This document shows positions 42,508 to 50,726 of a stretch of DNA of 64,000 nt, piece after piece; the first letter of the stretch is position 1; each line of letters starts with the position of its first letter. The position numbers were made by a program, and so were the translations under genes. Location: contig JASHOD010000069.1 in NCBI GenBank assembly GCA_030041295.1, positions 22,742 through 86,741 on the forward strand. The letters run 5' to 3'. The notes beneath the pieces are model-generated. The model saw only the letters and a program-made list of their open reading frames with translations, did no database searches and was not told the origin of the DNA. This DNA comes from Nitrososphaerales archaeon. Lineage in GTDB: Archaea; Thermoproteota; Nitrososphaeria; Nitrososphaerales; CADDZS01.

Positions 42508-45462
42508 TTGCCGCTCGTTCAAGGCTGGTTGCTCGACTGCTATCCCTCAAAAACTTCTAGAGGTATGACGGCCTGGATAAAGACGGAGGACGGGGGGGTT
42601 CTTCGACTGAAGGATAGCAAGTGGCACGCGAAAATCTATGCCAGTGGGCAGGCTTGCGAAAACGTCGATTATTTCATGACGCGCGCCGACGTTTCGAAAT
42701 TCGTTCACTCAATCACACATGTATTCAAAAGATCTGATTTCTCCGACATAAAGAGCAAACGCGTTCTTGAGATAGAAGTCGCGGATGCTAGCAGGACAAG
42801 GAAACTCGCAGAACTTTTGGAGAGGGCGTTCCGAAATCCGAACGCTATTCAACTATACAACGTTGATGTCATGCCCGAACAACAGTACTTCCTCGAGAAG
42901 GAGCTCTTCCCGCTAGCTTTTGTCGAAGCCGACGCTGCCGACGATGGCGAAGTCAGGAGATGGACAACTCTTGATAGTGCGAGTAGTTGCGTGTACAGGA
43001 CACCTGAGCTCAAGACGCTTAGGATAGCGCTCGAGATAGGGGATCTAGTCCCCAAGCTTGACTCTAAGCTTGTTTCAATTTCTCTCTTTTCCCCAGAAGA
43101 TGATCGTGGGAAAAAAGAAGAAAGAGAGATAGCGAAAATTGAGGGAGGATCTGAAGCAGACATTATTCGCGAGCTGGGGGAGAACATCGAAGCGTTCGAC
43201 CCCGATCTAATCATCACGCAAAATGGAGACGCGTTCGTCCTCCCGTTTCTCTATACAAAAGCAAGTAAATTTGGAATTGATCTTTATTCAAAGTTAAATC
43301 GAGATCACGACGCAAGCCCTAGCAGTAGCAATAGTGATGTAAAGACAGGGGGCAAAACCTACTTTTCCTATGGGCGCATATTGTATCGTCCTACCACGCA
43401 CAGGCTCTTTGGAAGGTTACACCTAGACGAAGAAAACACGTTCGTCTACGATCAGTGCATGCTCGAGGGACTCTTTGAGGTCACAAGATTGTGTCGGATA
43501 CCGATTCACACTTCGATGAGGGCGAGCATCGGAAAGTGTCTCAGCGGTCTACAATTTTACTATGCTTACAAGGAAAATATCCTGATTCCCTGGAAGCCCG
43601 AGATGCCCGAGGATTTCAAAAACGGGAGAGAGTTGTTTGATGATGATCGCGGAGGGCTAGTCCTAAAACCCCTCTTCGGGGTGCACGAGCACGTGGGGGA
43701 GCTTGATTTCGCGTCGCTGTATCCATCAATAATCAAAAACTACAACATCAGCGCCGAGACAGTGAACTGCTCTTGCTGCGGCGACGACAGCGATTCCCCC
43801 TCGAAATTTCAGATAGAGGAATTACACATGCACGTGTGTGATCGGCAAAAAGGGATAGTCGCAAGAAGCCTTACGCAGCCGCTTTTGAAGAAAGAGTGGT
43901 ACAAAAAACTGCGAGATTCGGCCAAGAGAGATGGCGACGAGGACTTGGCGAAGAGATACAATGAGCGCGCAGCTTCGCTCAAATGGATTCTCGTGTGCTG
44001 CCTTGCAAAAGAGTCATCGGTCTTGATCAAAAGACATGGGAAAAATCGACACGTTCCAATTGGATCGTTCATAGATGGTCTTGTAGACGAGAAAGAAGGA
44101 ATCGTCGATTGTCCAAACGATGTACTTGTCGCCGGCGTGGATCATAGTTTCAAGTCAAAATTTTGCAAAGTCAAGAAACTCCTCAAAATCCCGAACAAGC
44201 AAAAGTTACTCAAAATCACAATGGTAGATGGGCGAGAAATCGTAGCAACCCCGAATCATCCGTTTTATCTATTGAAAAAAGAGAGCCTCGAAGTTGAGCT
44301 CGCCTCTGGTCTCAGAGAAGGGGATTTTATCCCGGTCGCAAAGAAACTAACACCATCCGAGGCGATTGATCGTTTAACAACACTGCAGACAAACGAAAGC
44401 ATTGCCATCTCTAATAACAAACTCGGTCAGCAGTCAATTATTTCCTTCAGAAACACAAAGCGCATGTTCTTAGGAGATCTAGGATTTGTGAGAATTAGAA
44501 AGATCGAAGGGCTCTCGGATAGGATGGATGATTATGTTTACTGTTTTGAGCTTGAGGATGACGAAGTACCGGGGTTCTTTGCTGGTGCGGGAGCAATTTT
44601 CACTCACAACTGCTTCGGATATCTTTCATACCGGAACGCAAAGTTCGGGAAGATCGATTCGCACATTGCAGTTTGCGCTCTAGCAAGAAAGACGCTTGTC
44701 GAGGCGATGCGCGTTTCGGAGTACAACGGGTTTCGAGTTGTGCACGGAATAGTGGATTCGCTGTGGCTAGAAAAGAAGAACGCTACCGAGTCCGATTACA
44801 AGGAACTGAGGGCGAAGATCGAGGACAAAACCAAGTTCAAACTCGCCTTTGAAGGAATCTACAAGTGGGTCGTGTTTCTCTCGAGCAAGACCTACCCGGG
44901 AAAACAGGTTGCGAACAGATACTTTGGAGTCTTTGAGACAGGCGAGATAAAGGCACGGGGAATTGAAATACGTAGGCACGACGCCCCGCTTTACTTCAAA
45001 AAATGTCAAAAGGAGATCCTGGAAGAACTAGCAAAGTGCGACAATGAGAGCGAACTTCGGATCTGTGCGCGGAAAAAATGCGTGGAAATTTTTGAAAGGT
45101 ACGCTTTGGATCTTGAAACACATAAGGTCTATCCAATGGAGCTCCTGATCAAAAGGCGACTGTCGAAGAATCCAGGAGAATACTCCTCCGCGAGGCAGCT
45201 TTCGGTGAATGCGGCCTCTCGTCTTGAAGGACACGGATTAGCTCTCAAAGCGGGTCAGAGCGTTTCATATGTGATTACTAGATACGAAAGCTCGGGCATA
45301 GATAGGTCGCTACCCGAGCAACTCGCAGTAGGCGATAATCTGGAGTATGATTCGAAAAGATACGTTGAGCTTCTGGCCGACTCCTGTGCGACTGTACTTA
45401 CCCCATTCGGTGTCACAAAGGAAGAATTGCTATCTCGCAGCCGCTCGTTACTATCTTGGTAG
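42508..45462 (+). CDS. polB: Family B DNA polymerase with mini-intein and altered motifs
   Basis: The frame gives 984 residues including a 204-residue intein (498-701), so the mature polymerase has about 780. Motif A is GELDFASLYPSIIKNYNISA (D400). Motif B is split by the intein: KWILVC and CFGYLSYRNAKFG. Motif C reads VVHGIVDSLW (residues 745-753), keeping D750 but with Ile-Val in place of the first Asp-Thr of YGDTDS. The exonuclease region is degraded: Exo I is RIALEIGD without the metal-binding Asp, and Exo II is NGDAFVLPFL without the FD pair. It probably lacks proofreading. The start is a TTG at 42508. It may be a repair or accessory polymerase. Confidence 0.9.
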   Translation: MPLVQGWLLDCYPSKTSRGMTAWIKTEDGGVLRLKDSKWHAKIYASGQACENVDYFMTRADVSKFVHSITHVFKRSDFSDIKSKRVLEIEVADASRTRKLAELLERAFRNPNAIQLYNVDVMPEQQYFLEKELFPLAFVEADAADDGEVRRWTTLDSASSCVYRTPELKTLRIALEIGDLVPKLDSKLVSISLFSPEDDRGKKEEREIAKIEGGSEADIIRELGENIEAFDPDLIITQNGDAFVLPFLYTKASKFGIDLYSKLNRDHDASPSSSNSDVKTGGKTYFSYGRILYRPTTHRLFGRLHLDEENTFVYDQCMLEGLFEVTRLCRIPIHTSMRASIGKCLSGLQFYYAYKENILIPWKPEMPEDFKNGRELFDDDRGGLVLKPLFGVHEHVGELDFASLYPSIIKNYNISAETVNCSCCGDDSDSPSKFQIEELHMHVCDRQKGIVARSLTQPLLKKEWYKKLRDSAKRDGDEDLAKRYNERAASLKWILVCCLAKESSVLIKRHGKNRHVPIGSFIDGLVDEKEGIVDCPNDVLVAGVDHSFKSKFCKVKKLLKIPNKQKLLKITMVDGREIVATPNHPFYLLKKESLEVELASGLREGDFIPVAKKLTPSEAIDRLTTLQTNESIAISNNKLGQQSIISFRNTKRMFLGDLGFVRIRKIEGLSDRMDDYVYCFELEDDEVPGFFAGAGAIFTHNCFGYLSYRNAKFGKIDSHIAVCALARKTLVEAMRVSEYNGFRVVHGIVDSLWLEKKNATESDYKELRAKIEDKTKFKLAFEGIYKWVVFLSSKTYPGKQVANRYFGVFETGEIKARGIEIRRHDAPLYFKKCQKEILEELAKCDNESELRICARKKCVEIFERYALDLETHKVYPMELLIKRRLSKNPGEYSSARQLSVNAASRLEGHGLALKAGQSVSYVITRYESSGIDRSLPEQLAVGDNLEYDSKRYVELLADSCATVLTPFGVTKEELLSRSRSLLSW
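43999..44610 (+). other. Mini-intein (HINT domain) inside PolB motif B
   Basis: This 204-residue intein begins with Cys (CLAKESSVLI, block A) and has TMVDGREIVATPNHPFYLL (block B, TxxH). It ends with VYCFELEDDEVPGFFAGAGA then IFTHN, with +1 Cys (blocks F and G). No LAGLIDADG dodecapeptides are visible, so it should splice but not home. Between blocks B and F, 70-80 residues of ordinary linker replace the endonuclease. Excision joins KWILVC to CFGYL, restoring the family motif. Confidence 0.85.
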
Positions 45463-45492
45463 CTAAGCCCCCGCGTGATAGGGCCTCTAGTA

Positions 45493-45513
45493 GGTTCTGT
45501 TCGGTCTTACGGT
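45493..45513 (-). repeat. Solo tnpB-element end, minus orientation
   Basis: The forward strand reads GGTTCTGTTCGGTCTTACGG then T. The reverse complement ACCGTAAGACCGAACAGAAC resembles the end at 6720-6742. It lies 30 bp after the polB stop, with no tnpB sequence attached. Confidence 0.55.
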
Positions 45514-45686
45514 GTTTCAAAGCACTATTGATTTGTTCCATAGTGCTAGGGAGTCTCTTTTGAAATATCAAAGGGATATCGGGCGTGAAATAAAATCCAC
45601 TTGGTGTCGTGTCCCTTCATTTTGGGAGCTTTTTATTTGTCCAAGGATAATTTGAACTGCAACCACGTTAAAATTCTGTGACGGTT

Positions 45687-46868
45687 TCAGTTCCAAAGGT
45701 CCGAATTAGGTGTCAAGACGGAAGACGCTCCTCCAATTGTGATTTCATCGATGCCGAGCGAGGCATTCTGATCATTCCCTTGAATGCCCCATGAATTTCC
45801 AAAGGAGTTCGCGCTGGGAACATTTTGCCAAGGAATAGAAGTACCCATTTTGAGAAATTGAATTGCAGTCTGAAATAGAACGGGTTCAAACGAAAATGTA
45901 TTCGTCACGTATCCTTCTTCGGACATTGCGTAGATCGGGTACGATGAACTCGAGGAATTTGAGAGCATGTTGTATACGCCTATTGACTTTCCATCGACTG
46001 CAAAGTCCCAGCTGGACGTTGTATCGGAAAGTAAAGCAATAGAAAAGAGATGGATTCCGCTTGAGATTGTCTCGGTCTCAGAGGTGAGCTCCTGTCTCAA
46101 GCTCAAATTCCACACTTGGTAGAACGCAGTAGGCAATTCGGAGTTGTTTTGGACATAATACCCCACCTGGGCCCATAAGCTACTATTATTACCGAAAGCC
46201 TCGCTGATCCAGAAGGAGAGAACGCCTTCACTTACGCTCTGATTCTTCACTTGAATCCAGGCTCTGATTCCGTTATTTGATTCCGATAACGGATTGGTCG
46301 TTGACGCGCCGGCATACCAAAATTCAGAAGTTGATGGCGAGGAAGAAGATACAACTTCAGAAGTCTTTTCTGATGACGATATTGTCGTGATATTGATGTT
46401 GTTACGATTCTCTCCTGACTCGAGAGATTTCGCTGAAGAAGATTCAGTACCTGGGGTTATGCGAAGAATTTCAGCGTGCGAAAGCGAGATAACCAGACTT
46501 GACGCAAAAAATGAGACCAATAGAATTAGGACAAGCGCGGTAGCGATTATGATGCCCCGTCTCGAGGTCCCCTTGGCGGAGGAGTACGAGGCGGCTGCTT
46601 GCATCGGGGTACCCGATGTAATTCCATGGGGCGATTCTGAGATAATTCGTCCGCATCTGCGGTCGCTAACCGCCCTCCATATTCCGGAGATTATTTCGAA
46701 CTTCGATAGAGAGCTCGACTTCGGCTTTTTTACCTCAGTTTGCGGGGGGGCCTTTGAATGTTCGTCTAGCCAGTCAAAGATATTCGATTCCCATGCTGAA
46801 TTCACAACAAACGATTCTGATGGATCTAATCTTGCCATAATTCCATGATAGATTTCGAGATCGCACAT
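45687..46868 (-). CDS. Membrane-anchored extracellular protein, unrecognised
   Basis: The 393-residue protein has a cytoplasmic head of about 100 residues (ESNIFDWLDEHSKAPPQTEV, then SKFEIISGIWRAVSDRRCGR), one helix at about residues 108-132 (IIIATALVLILLVSFFASSL), a Ser/Thr-rich stalk and an outer beta-rich domain of 200 residues (WYAGASTTNPLSESNNGIRA, ISSGIHLFSIALLSDTTSSW). The outer part resembles a concanavalin-like beta-sandwich, but no binding motif is clear. The role may be surface sensing or adhesion. ATG at 46868. Confidence 0.6.
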   Translation of the reverse strand: MCDLEIYHGIMARLDPSESFVVNSAWESNIFDWLDEHSKAPPQTEVKKPKSSSLSKFEIISGIWRAVSDRRCGRIISESPHGITSGTPMQAAASYSSAKGTSRRGIIIATALVLILLVSFFASSLVISLSHAEILRITPGTESSSAKSLESGENRNNINITTISSSEKTSEVVSSSSPSTSEFWYAGASTTNPLSESNNGIRAWIQVKNQSVSEGVLSFWISEAFGNNSSLWAQVGYYVQNNSELPTAFYQVWNLSLRQELTSETETISSGIHLFSIALLSDTTSSWDFAVDGKSIGVYNMLSNSSSSSYPIYAMSEEGYVTNTFSFEPVLFQTAIQFLKMGTSIPWQNVPSANSFGNSWGIQGNDQNASLGIDEITIGGASSVLTPNSDLWN

Positions 46869-46980
46869 TTGAAGATAGGATGATGCTGTTCCTGAATCTT
46901 TGAACCTGTTTTCATCCTAAGCTAAAAGAGGTTAAGTTTTGGATTTTGCCAGCTATTATTTCGAATGGTGAGAGCGAAAG

Positions 46981-47384
46981 GTGAGCCCCTTTTTTAGTCG
47001 AGCAAGATTTGGACCCGGGATGATTATAGTCCTGTCTGTCTTGCTTGTTCTCCTGATAGCTCTGACCTACTTCAAGATCTGTTATCTTGCCGCTTTGGTT
47101 GCGACGGTTGCGATTGCTTTGTTTGCCGTGAAATACTTCGAGCGTATACAAAGCTCGAACCCAATAATCGGAAACTCGTTGGCCAGAAATGTTTGGTGAT
47201 CAAAAAAGTCGGAAGTGGCGGAAGAAAGGGAATCGTGAAAGTCTATAATGACGGTGGACAGCTCGATTCTGAGCTTTGGTCTGCAGAGCTAGCACAAGGA
47301 GACGATGAAGAAGAGATTGCAGAAAATCAAACTGCAAAAGTCGTTGGCATACGGAGCATCATCCTATTGATTGAAAAAGAATAG
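46981..47384 (+). pseudogene. NfeD-like membrane protein with a probable frameshift
   Basis: The first frame, from a GTG at 46981, gives two membrane helices (GMIIVLSVLLVLLIALTYFK, YLAALVATVAIALFAVKYF). The next frame gives the NfeD C-terminal OB-fold: KLVGQKCLVIKKVGSGGRKG, LDSELWSAEL and IAENQTAKVVGIRSIILLIE. It is open upstream to about 47140 (YTKLEPNNR). The join needs one base near 47140-47150. Without it the second part could start only at the GTG at 47193, within the OB-fold. A coupled two-gene design is possible but less likely. NfeD proteins work with membrane proteases or flotillins. Confidence 0.6.
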
Positions 47385-47446
47385 CTGCGTAATTTTTCTG
47401 ATTGTTCATGATTTGAAAACCCTCATTCCATCTCTGCGCCAAATTG

Positions 47447-47788
47447 CTACGCTCTTGACGTCATTTTTAGCACAGTCTTGGCTAGCACGTTTACTTGTTT
47501 ATCCAAGGTGCTGCGCCCCCTTCTGGTCAACACAAACGGTCGCTTGTTCGGCCCATCGCCGCTAGGTCGTGTTTTCTGGGCTCCCTTGATCAGTCCCTGA
47601 TACTCTAGTTTTACTAGATGAGGGTGGATAGTACCGAAGCTGCGCATCTCGGAAAAAACATCGGCTAGCCCTCTTCTTAACGAGTAAAGAGTTTGGGAGC
47701 TTTCTTTCAGCAGATATAGAATTTCGACATCGATAAGCTGCATTACTTCTATAGCTTCTACCGTAATTCTACTACTACCATTTGACAA
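47447..47788 (-). CDS. PadR-like winged-helix regulator
   Basis: The 113-residue protein matches PadR-type regulators: VEILYLLKESSQTLYSLRRG, FGTIHPHLVKLEYQGLIKGA and KRPFVLTRRGRSTLDKQVN. The winged HTH with a long C-terminal dimerisation helix is recognisable, though the helix is short here. It probably binds an operator as a dimer. The start is a TTG at 47788. It converges on the nfeD-like gene. Confidence 0.75.
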   Translation of the reverse strand: MSNGSSRITVEAIEVMQLIDVEILYLLKESSQTLYSLRRGLADVFSEMRSFGTIHPHLVKLEYQGLIKGAQKTRPSGDGPNKRPFVLTRRGRSTLDKQVNVLAKTVLKMTSRA

Positions 47789-48422
47789 GATATGGAATCA
47801 CTTTCCGTGTACTGGGAGCTTCCCTTTATTCTCCCAAGAAGGGGAAAAGCAAGTCTGGCGGGTCTGAAGCTATTTCGACCTATAACTACCTTTTGCCATT
47901 AAGAACTTTTTCGCAAGAAATCAGGCCAGACATCTTGAAAAATGAAAAATCTATTTTTCTTAGGCCAGAAAGCATGGTTCGCATAGGGTCGCGAAGTTCT
48001 GTCAACTCGCGTTTCCCATTTTAATTCTTCCGGGACAGCTCAAAACTCTCCAATTTGGATTGGTTTGGGCATTCCTAGGCTACGTCGCGTCCATCATTTG
48101 ATGATTAATTCCTTTGTTAAAAGTTCCGACGAGCTCTCTCGTAGTGAAATTACTTCTTTATTTAGAGCAGAGCGTGTTGCTAGAAGTTCTTCTAAAGGAG
48201 ACATGTTTTCCCCTTGAAGAGTCCATAGTTATCTATGAGTGAATGTCATGAGCGTTCCAAGCATCCTTTTGTCTAGAATTGAGAAGCCTTCAAGGAGAAA
48301 GAAGACCGGGCAAAAAAAGAGAAGCTCGGCGTCATAAGGTTCTACATTCAGGGAATTCTTAAATGAGCCAAAACTCAACTGTGTTGCGTCGTTCATAGTT
48401 TCGGGGTAAAAACTCAGAAAGC
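47789..48422. other. Intergenic region of about 630 bp before the tRNA
   Basis: No supported gene is seen. Frames up to 80 codons exist (47782-48024 forward, 48229-48450 reverse), but they lack conserved features, and the reverse one runs into the tRNA. A GGGGTAAAAAC box at about 48404-48414 may serve as the tRNA promoter. Confidence 0.4.
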
Positions 48423-48536
48423 GCCAGCGTAGCTCAGCCTGGGAGAGCACTCGAAAGAGGGACGAAGGAGCGTGTCCTCATCTTCTTGGTGAAGCTGAAG
48501 ACCGAGCTGTCGTGTGTTCAAGTCACACCGCTGGCA
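48423..48536 (+). tRNA. tRNA-Phe (GAA) with a 40-nt intron in the anticodon stem
   Basis: The acceptor pairs GCCAGCG with CGCTGGC (discriminator A at 48536, CCA not encoded). The D arm is GCTC...GAGC with AGCCTGGGA, and the T arm GTGTG-TTCAAGT-CACAC. The anticodon loop CTGAAGA is the archaeal Phe loop. To close the stem CTCGG/CCGAG the exons must join at 48453|48494, so the intron is 48454-48493, between tRNA positions 30 and 31. This is a noncanonical place (the usual one is 37/38). A standard bulge-helix-bulge motif is not obvious, so the borders are inferred from the mature fold. Mature length is 74. Confidence 0.82.
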
Positions 48537-48889
48537 TCCCTCACGCTACTTGCACCATTTCATTCTTCTGCACGAGCAGCTCGACCTTTTTTCATTAATT
48601 CGGAAATTCTGATGATCGGATAACTATCGACTCTGAGGACCTAAGCAATTATCAGCACGAAGAGTCGCAAAGATCTTGAAACGGGCGGTTGATCAGGTTC
48701 GCCTTGAAAAGCTTCCATGGACCGAATCTCCTCCTTCGTCAGTTCTTGATCGCGTAAGAACGGCCCCGGCCTAGCATATGTAGATTCGGTAAAAGTCTAA
48801 AGTCGACCGTTGGATCTTATCGCCATACGAGACTAGACTAGATGCGAGTTTATTAACTCCGAATTGTTTTCAATCCATAGTTGACCCTA
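48537..48889. other. Intergenic region of about 350 bp after the tRNA
   Basis: No gene is seen. A CTTTTTTC T-run at about 48588-48595 could end the tRNA transcript. There is no sign of an integrase or a duplicated tRNA 3' end. Confidence 0.4.
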
Positions 48890-49264
48890 ATGACGACTAC
48901 GAGCAACAACAAAAGCAACGAAGATTTTCGTAAAGCCCTAGATTCCGAAAACGAAATTACGATGACGTTCGTCGGAAGAAAGACCGGTAAGAAATTTTCA
49001 ATTCCCATATGGTTTGTGAAAAATGGAGACAAATTATATTTTCTCCCGGTAGGAGGCACCAAGAGCAAGTGGTACAGAAACATCGTGAAGAACCCGACGA
49101 TAGAAATTCGTGCCTCAGGCAAGCAAGTCAGCGCGAAAACACGTCCTACACAGGATAAAAAAGTCGTAGACGACGTAATGAATGGATTCAGGTCAAAGTA
49201 TGGGACTGGCGATGTGAAAAGATATTATCCGGGCCAGAATGCGGCCGTGGAGTTGTCGATTTAA
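48890..49264 (+). CDS. Nitroreductase/deazaflavin-dependent (DDN/DUF385-like) family protein
   Basis: The 124-residue protein has the split-barrel pattern of F420-binding nitroreductase/quinone-reductase-family proteins: ITMTFVGRKTGKKFSIPIWF, then LYFLPVGGTKSKWYRNIVKN and PTIEIRASGKQVSAK. The GRKTGK loop is the family hallmark. Such proteins use F420 or bind related ligands. The ATG at 48890 is chosen over the TTG three codons earlier. Confidence 0.82.
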   Translation: MTTTSNNKSNEDFRKALDSENEITMTFVGRKTGKKFSIPIWFVKNGDKLYFLPVGGTKSKWYRNIVKNPTIEIRASGKQVSAKTRPTQDKKVVDDVMNGFRSKYGTGDVKRYYPGQNAAVELSI

Positions 49265-49509
49265 GTAAGGGTTTGTCGAACATCATCCGATTTTTCGGCA
49301 TACGCTTACAACAACGTGAACACTTCGACATATATGAAAGACGAGAATATGAAGGTAGCATGGGGTGCCTGATTGCCGTCGCTTTGTGCATTTTGTGACA
49401 GCAAATTATTGGCAGAAGACATTTGATTTCCCGTATCTATCTTGACCATTTTCACGAAGTACACGATGAGATGTTGGTGGTATTTCATACATAAAGGGTA
49501 AACGATAAT

Positions 49510-50562
49510 CTAGTACAATCTCTTTGTGTCAAGCACGTTACGTAACGGCTGACCCGCAAGATATCGTTTGAGATTGTCAGAGAATAAGGAGACAAGTCTC
49601 GAGTTCTCGCTCAAAACGGTACTTGCGGAATGAGGACTGATTATAACGTTGGGCATGTCCCAGAGAGGATCGTCCTCCGGTAACGGTTCTATTGCGAAAA
49701 CGTCGAGTGCGGCCCCCCTCAAATGGCCGGATTTTAAAGCGGCGGTGAGTGCGACCTGATCCACGACGGCTCCTCTGCTGACATTTATCAGAACCGATCC
49801 TTGGGGCATCATCTCAATCTCCTTCTTGCCAATCAAACCCTCCGTTTCGGGCGTGTGTGGGCAAGAGATACAGAGATAATCAGCCTGCCCTAACATCGCA
49901 CCCAGTTCGCCCGGTCCGTAAGTTGAATCGACGTTGTGAGGAGCAGAAACTTCGACTTTGCTCCCACCATTGCCGTGCCTGCTACCGAAAACACGCATGT
50001 CAAAGGTTTTGGCGACTCTCGCTACTTCCCGTCCTATCCTACCGAGTCCGACTATGACCAGTCTCTTATCTACTAATTCTTCGCCGCAATAGCGGTTCCA
50101 GCTGTGCTTTTCCTTCTCGCCGGCGAGATGAAAAGCATCCTTCGAGAACATCAGAATTGACATCATTACGAATTCTGCTAGCGGCCTCGAGTGAACGCCA
50201 CTTGCCGTCGTGAAGATCCAATTCGTTCTTGTGTCATAGTTGTACCTTTTTACAAACTGCCCAATGCCAGCGCTGGTCGCCTGAATCCACCTGAGATTTG
50301 GAGCGAGCTCAGGAAGGTCCTCGCGATGTGTGTGATCGAAATCAAATAGAACATCGGCCTTTCCCAGTAAGTTCCGCCACCTTGTTTCTTCTTCGGGAGT
50401 CCGCTTTGGAAGAGAAGAATGATCGCAAGGATACGAGGGTTTACCTAAAAGCTCCGGTTCGAATATCACTTCAACACGGAGCTCGTCAGCTCTCATTCTG
50501 TCAACAAGTTCAGGTTCGAGGTAAGATGAGATTAACACATTCAACTTTTGAGATTTAGACAT
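49510..50562 (-). CDS. D-isomer 2-hydroxyacid dehydrogenase
   Basis: The 350-residue NAD(P)-dependent enzyme has the Rossmann motif LVIVGLGRIGREVARVAKTF, the catalytic Arg in VLINVSRGAVVDQVALTAAL, Glu in LDVFAIEPLPEDDPLWDMPN and His in VIISPHSAST. It interconverts 2-oxo and 2-hydroxy acids. The exact substrate is unknown. The ATG at 50562 (MSKSQKLNVLISS) is preferred over the one seven codons earlier. Confidence 0.88.
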   Translation of the reverse strand: MSKSQKLNVLISSYLEPELVDRMRADELRVEVIFEPELLGKPSYPCDHSSLPKRTPEEETRWRNLLGKADVLFDFDHTHREDLPELAPNLRWIQATSAGIGQFVKRYNYDTRTNWIFTTASGVHSRPLAEFVMMSILMFSKDAFHLAGEKEKHSWNRYCGEELVDKRLVIVGLGRIGREVARVAKTFDMRVFGSRHGNGGSKVEVSAPHNVDSTYGPGELGAMLGQADYLCISCPHTPETEGLIGKKEIEMMPQGSVLINVSRGAVVDQVALTAALKSGHLRGAALDVFAIEPLPEDDPLWDMPNVIISPHSASTVLSENSRLVSLFSDNLKRYLAGQPLRNVLDTKRLY

Positions 50563-50726
50563 TCTACAGACTTCGAAAATCAAAGTACATAAATTCAGCT
50601 GGGCGATGAGACAAGCGTTCCTTTCTTTTTAGACTTGCTCGAATGAAGTACGACGACAAAATCGCATCCGCCCTAGCTCGTTCCATCGGTGCGATTTCGG
50701 ACTCTTGTCACCGAAGAGTGCCTGAG

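Noticed and set aside
42508..45462. PolB as a dead polymerase
   Set aside because: Motif A and the key second Asp of motif C are present and the intein has been kept splice-competent, so inactivity cannot be claimed.
47782..48024. 80-codon forward frame after the PadR gene
   Set aside because: Low-complexity, no family features, and it overlaps the start of the PadR gene. Not supported.
48423..48889. Integrated element at the tRNA-Phe gene
   Set aside because: No integrase and no repeated tRNA 3' end are seen in the window.
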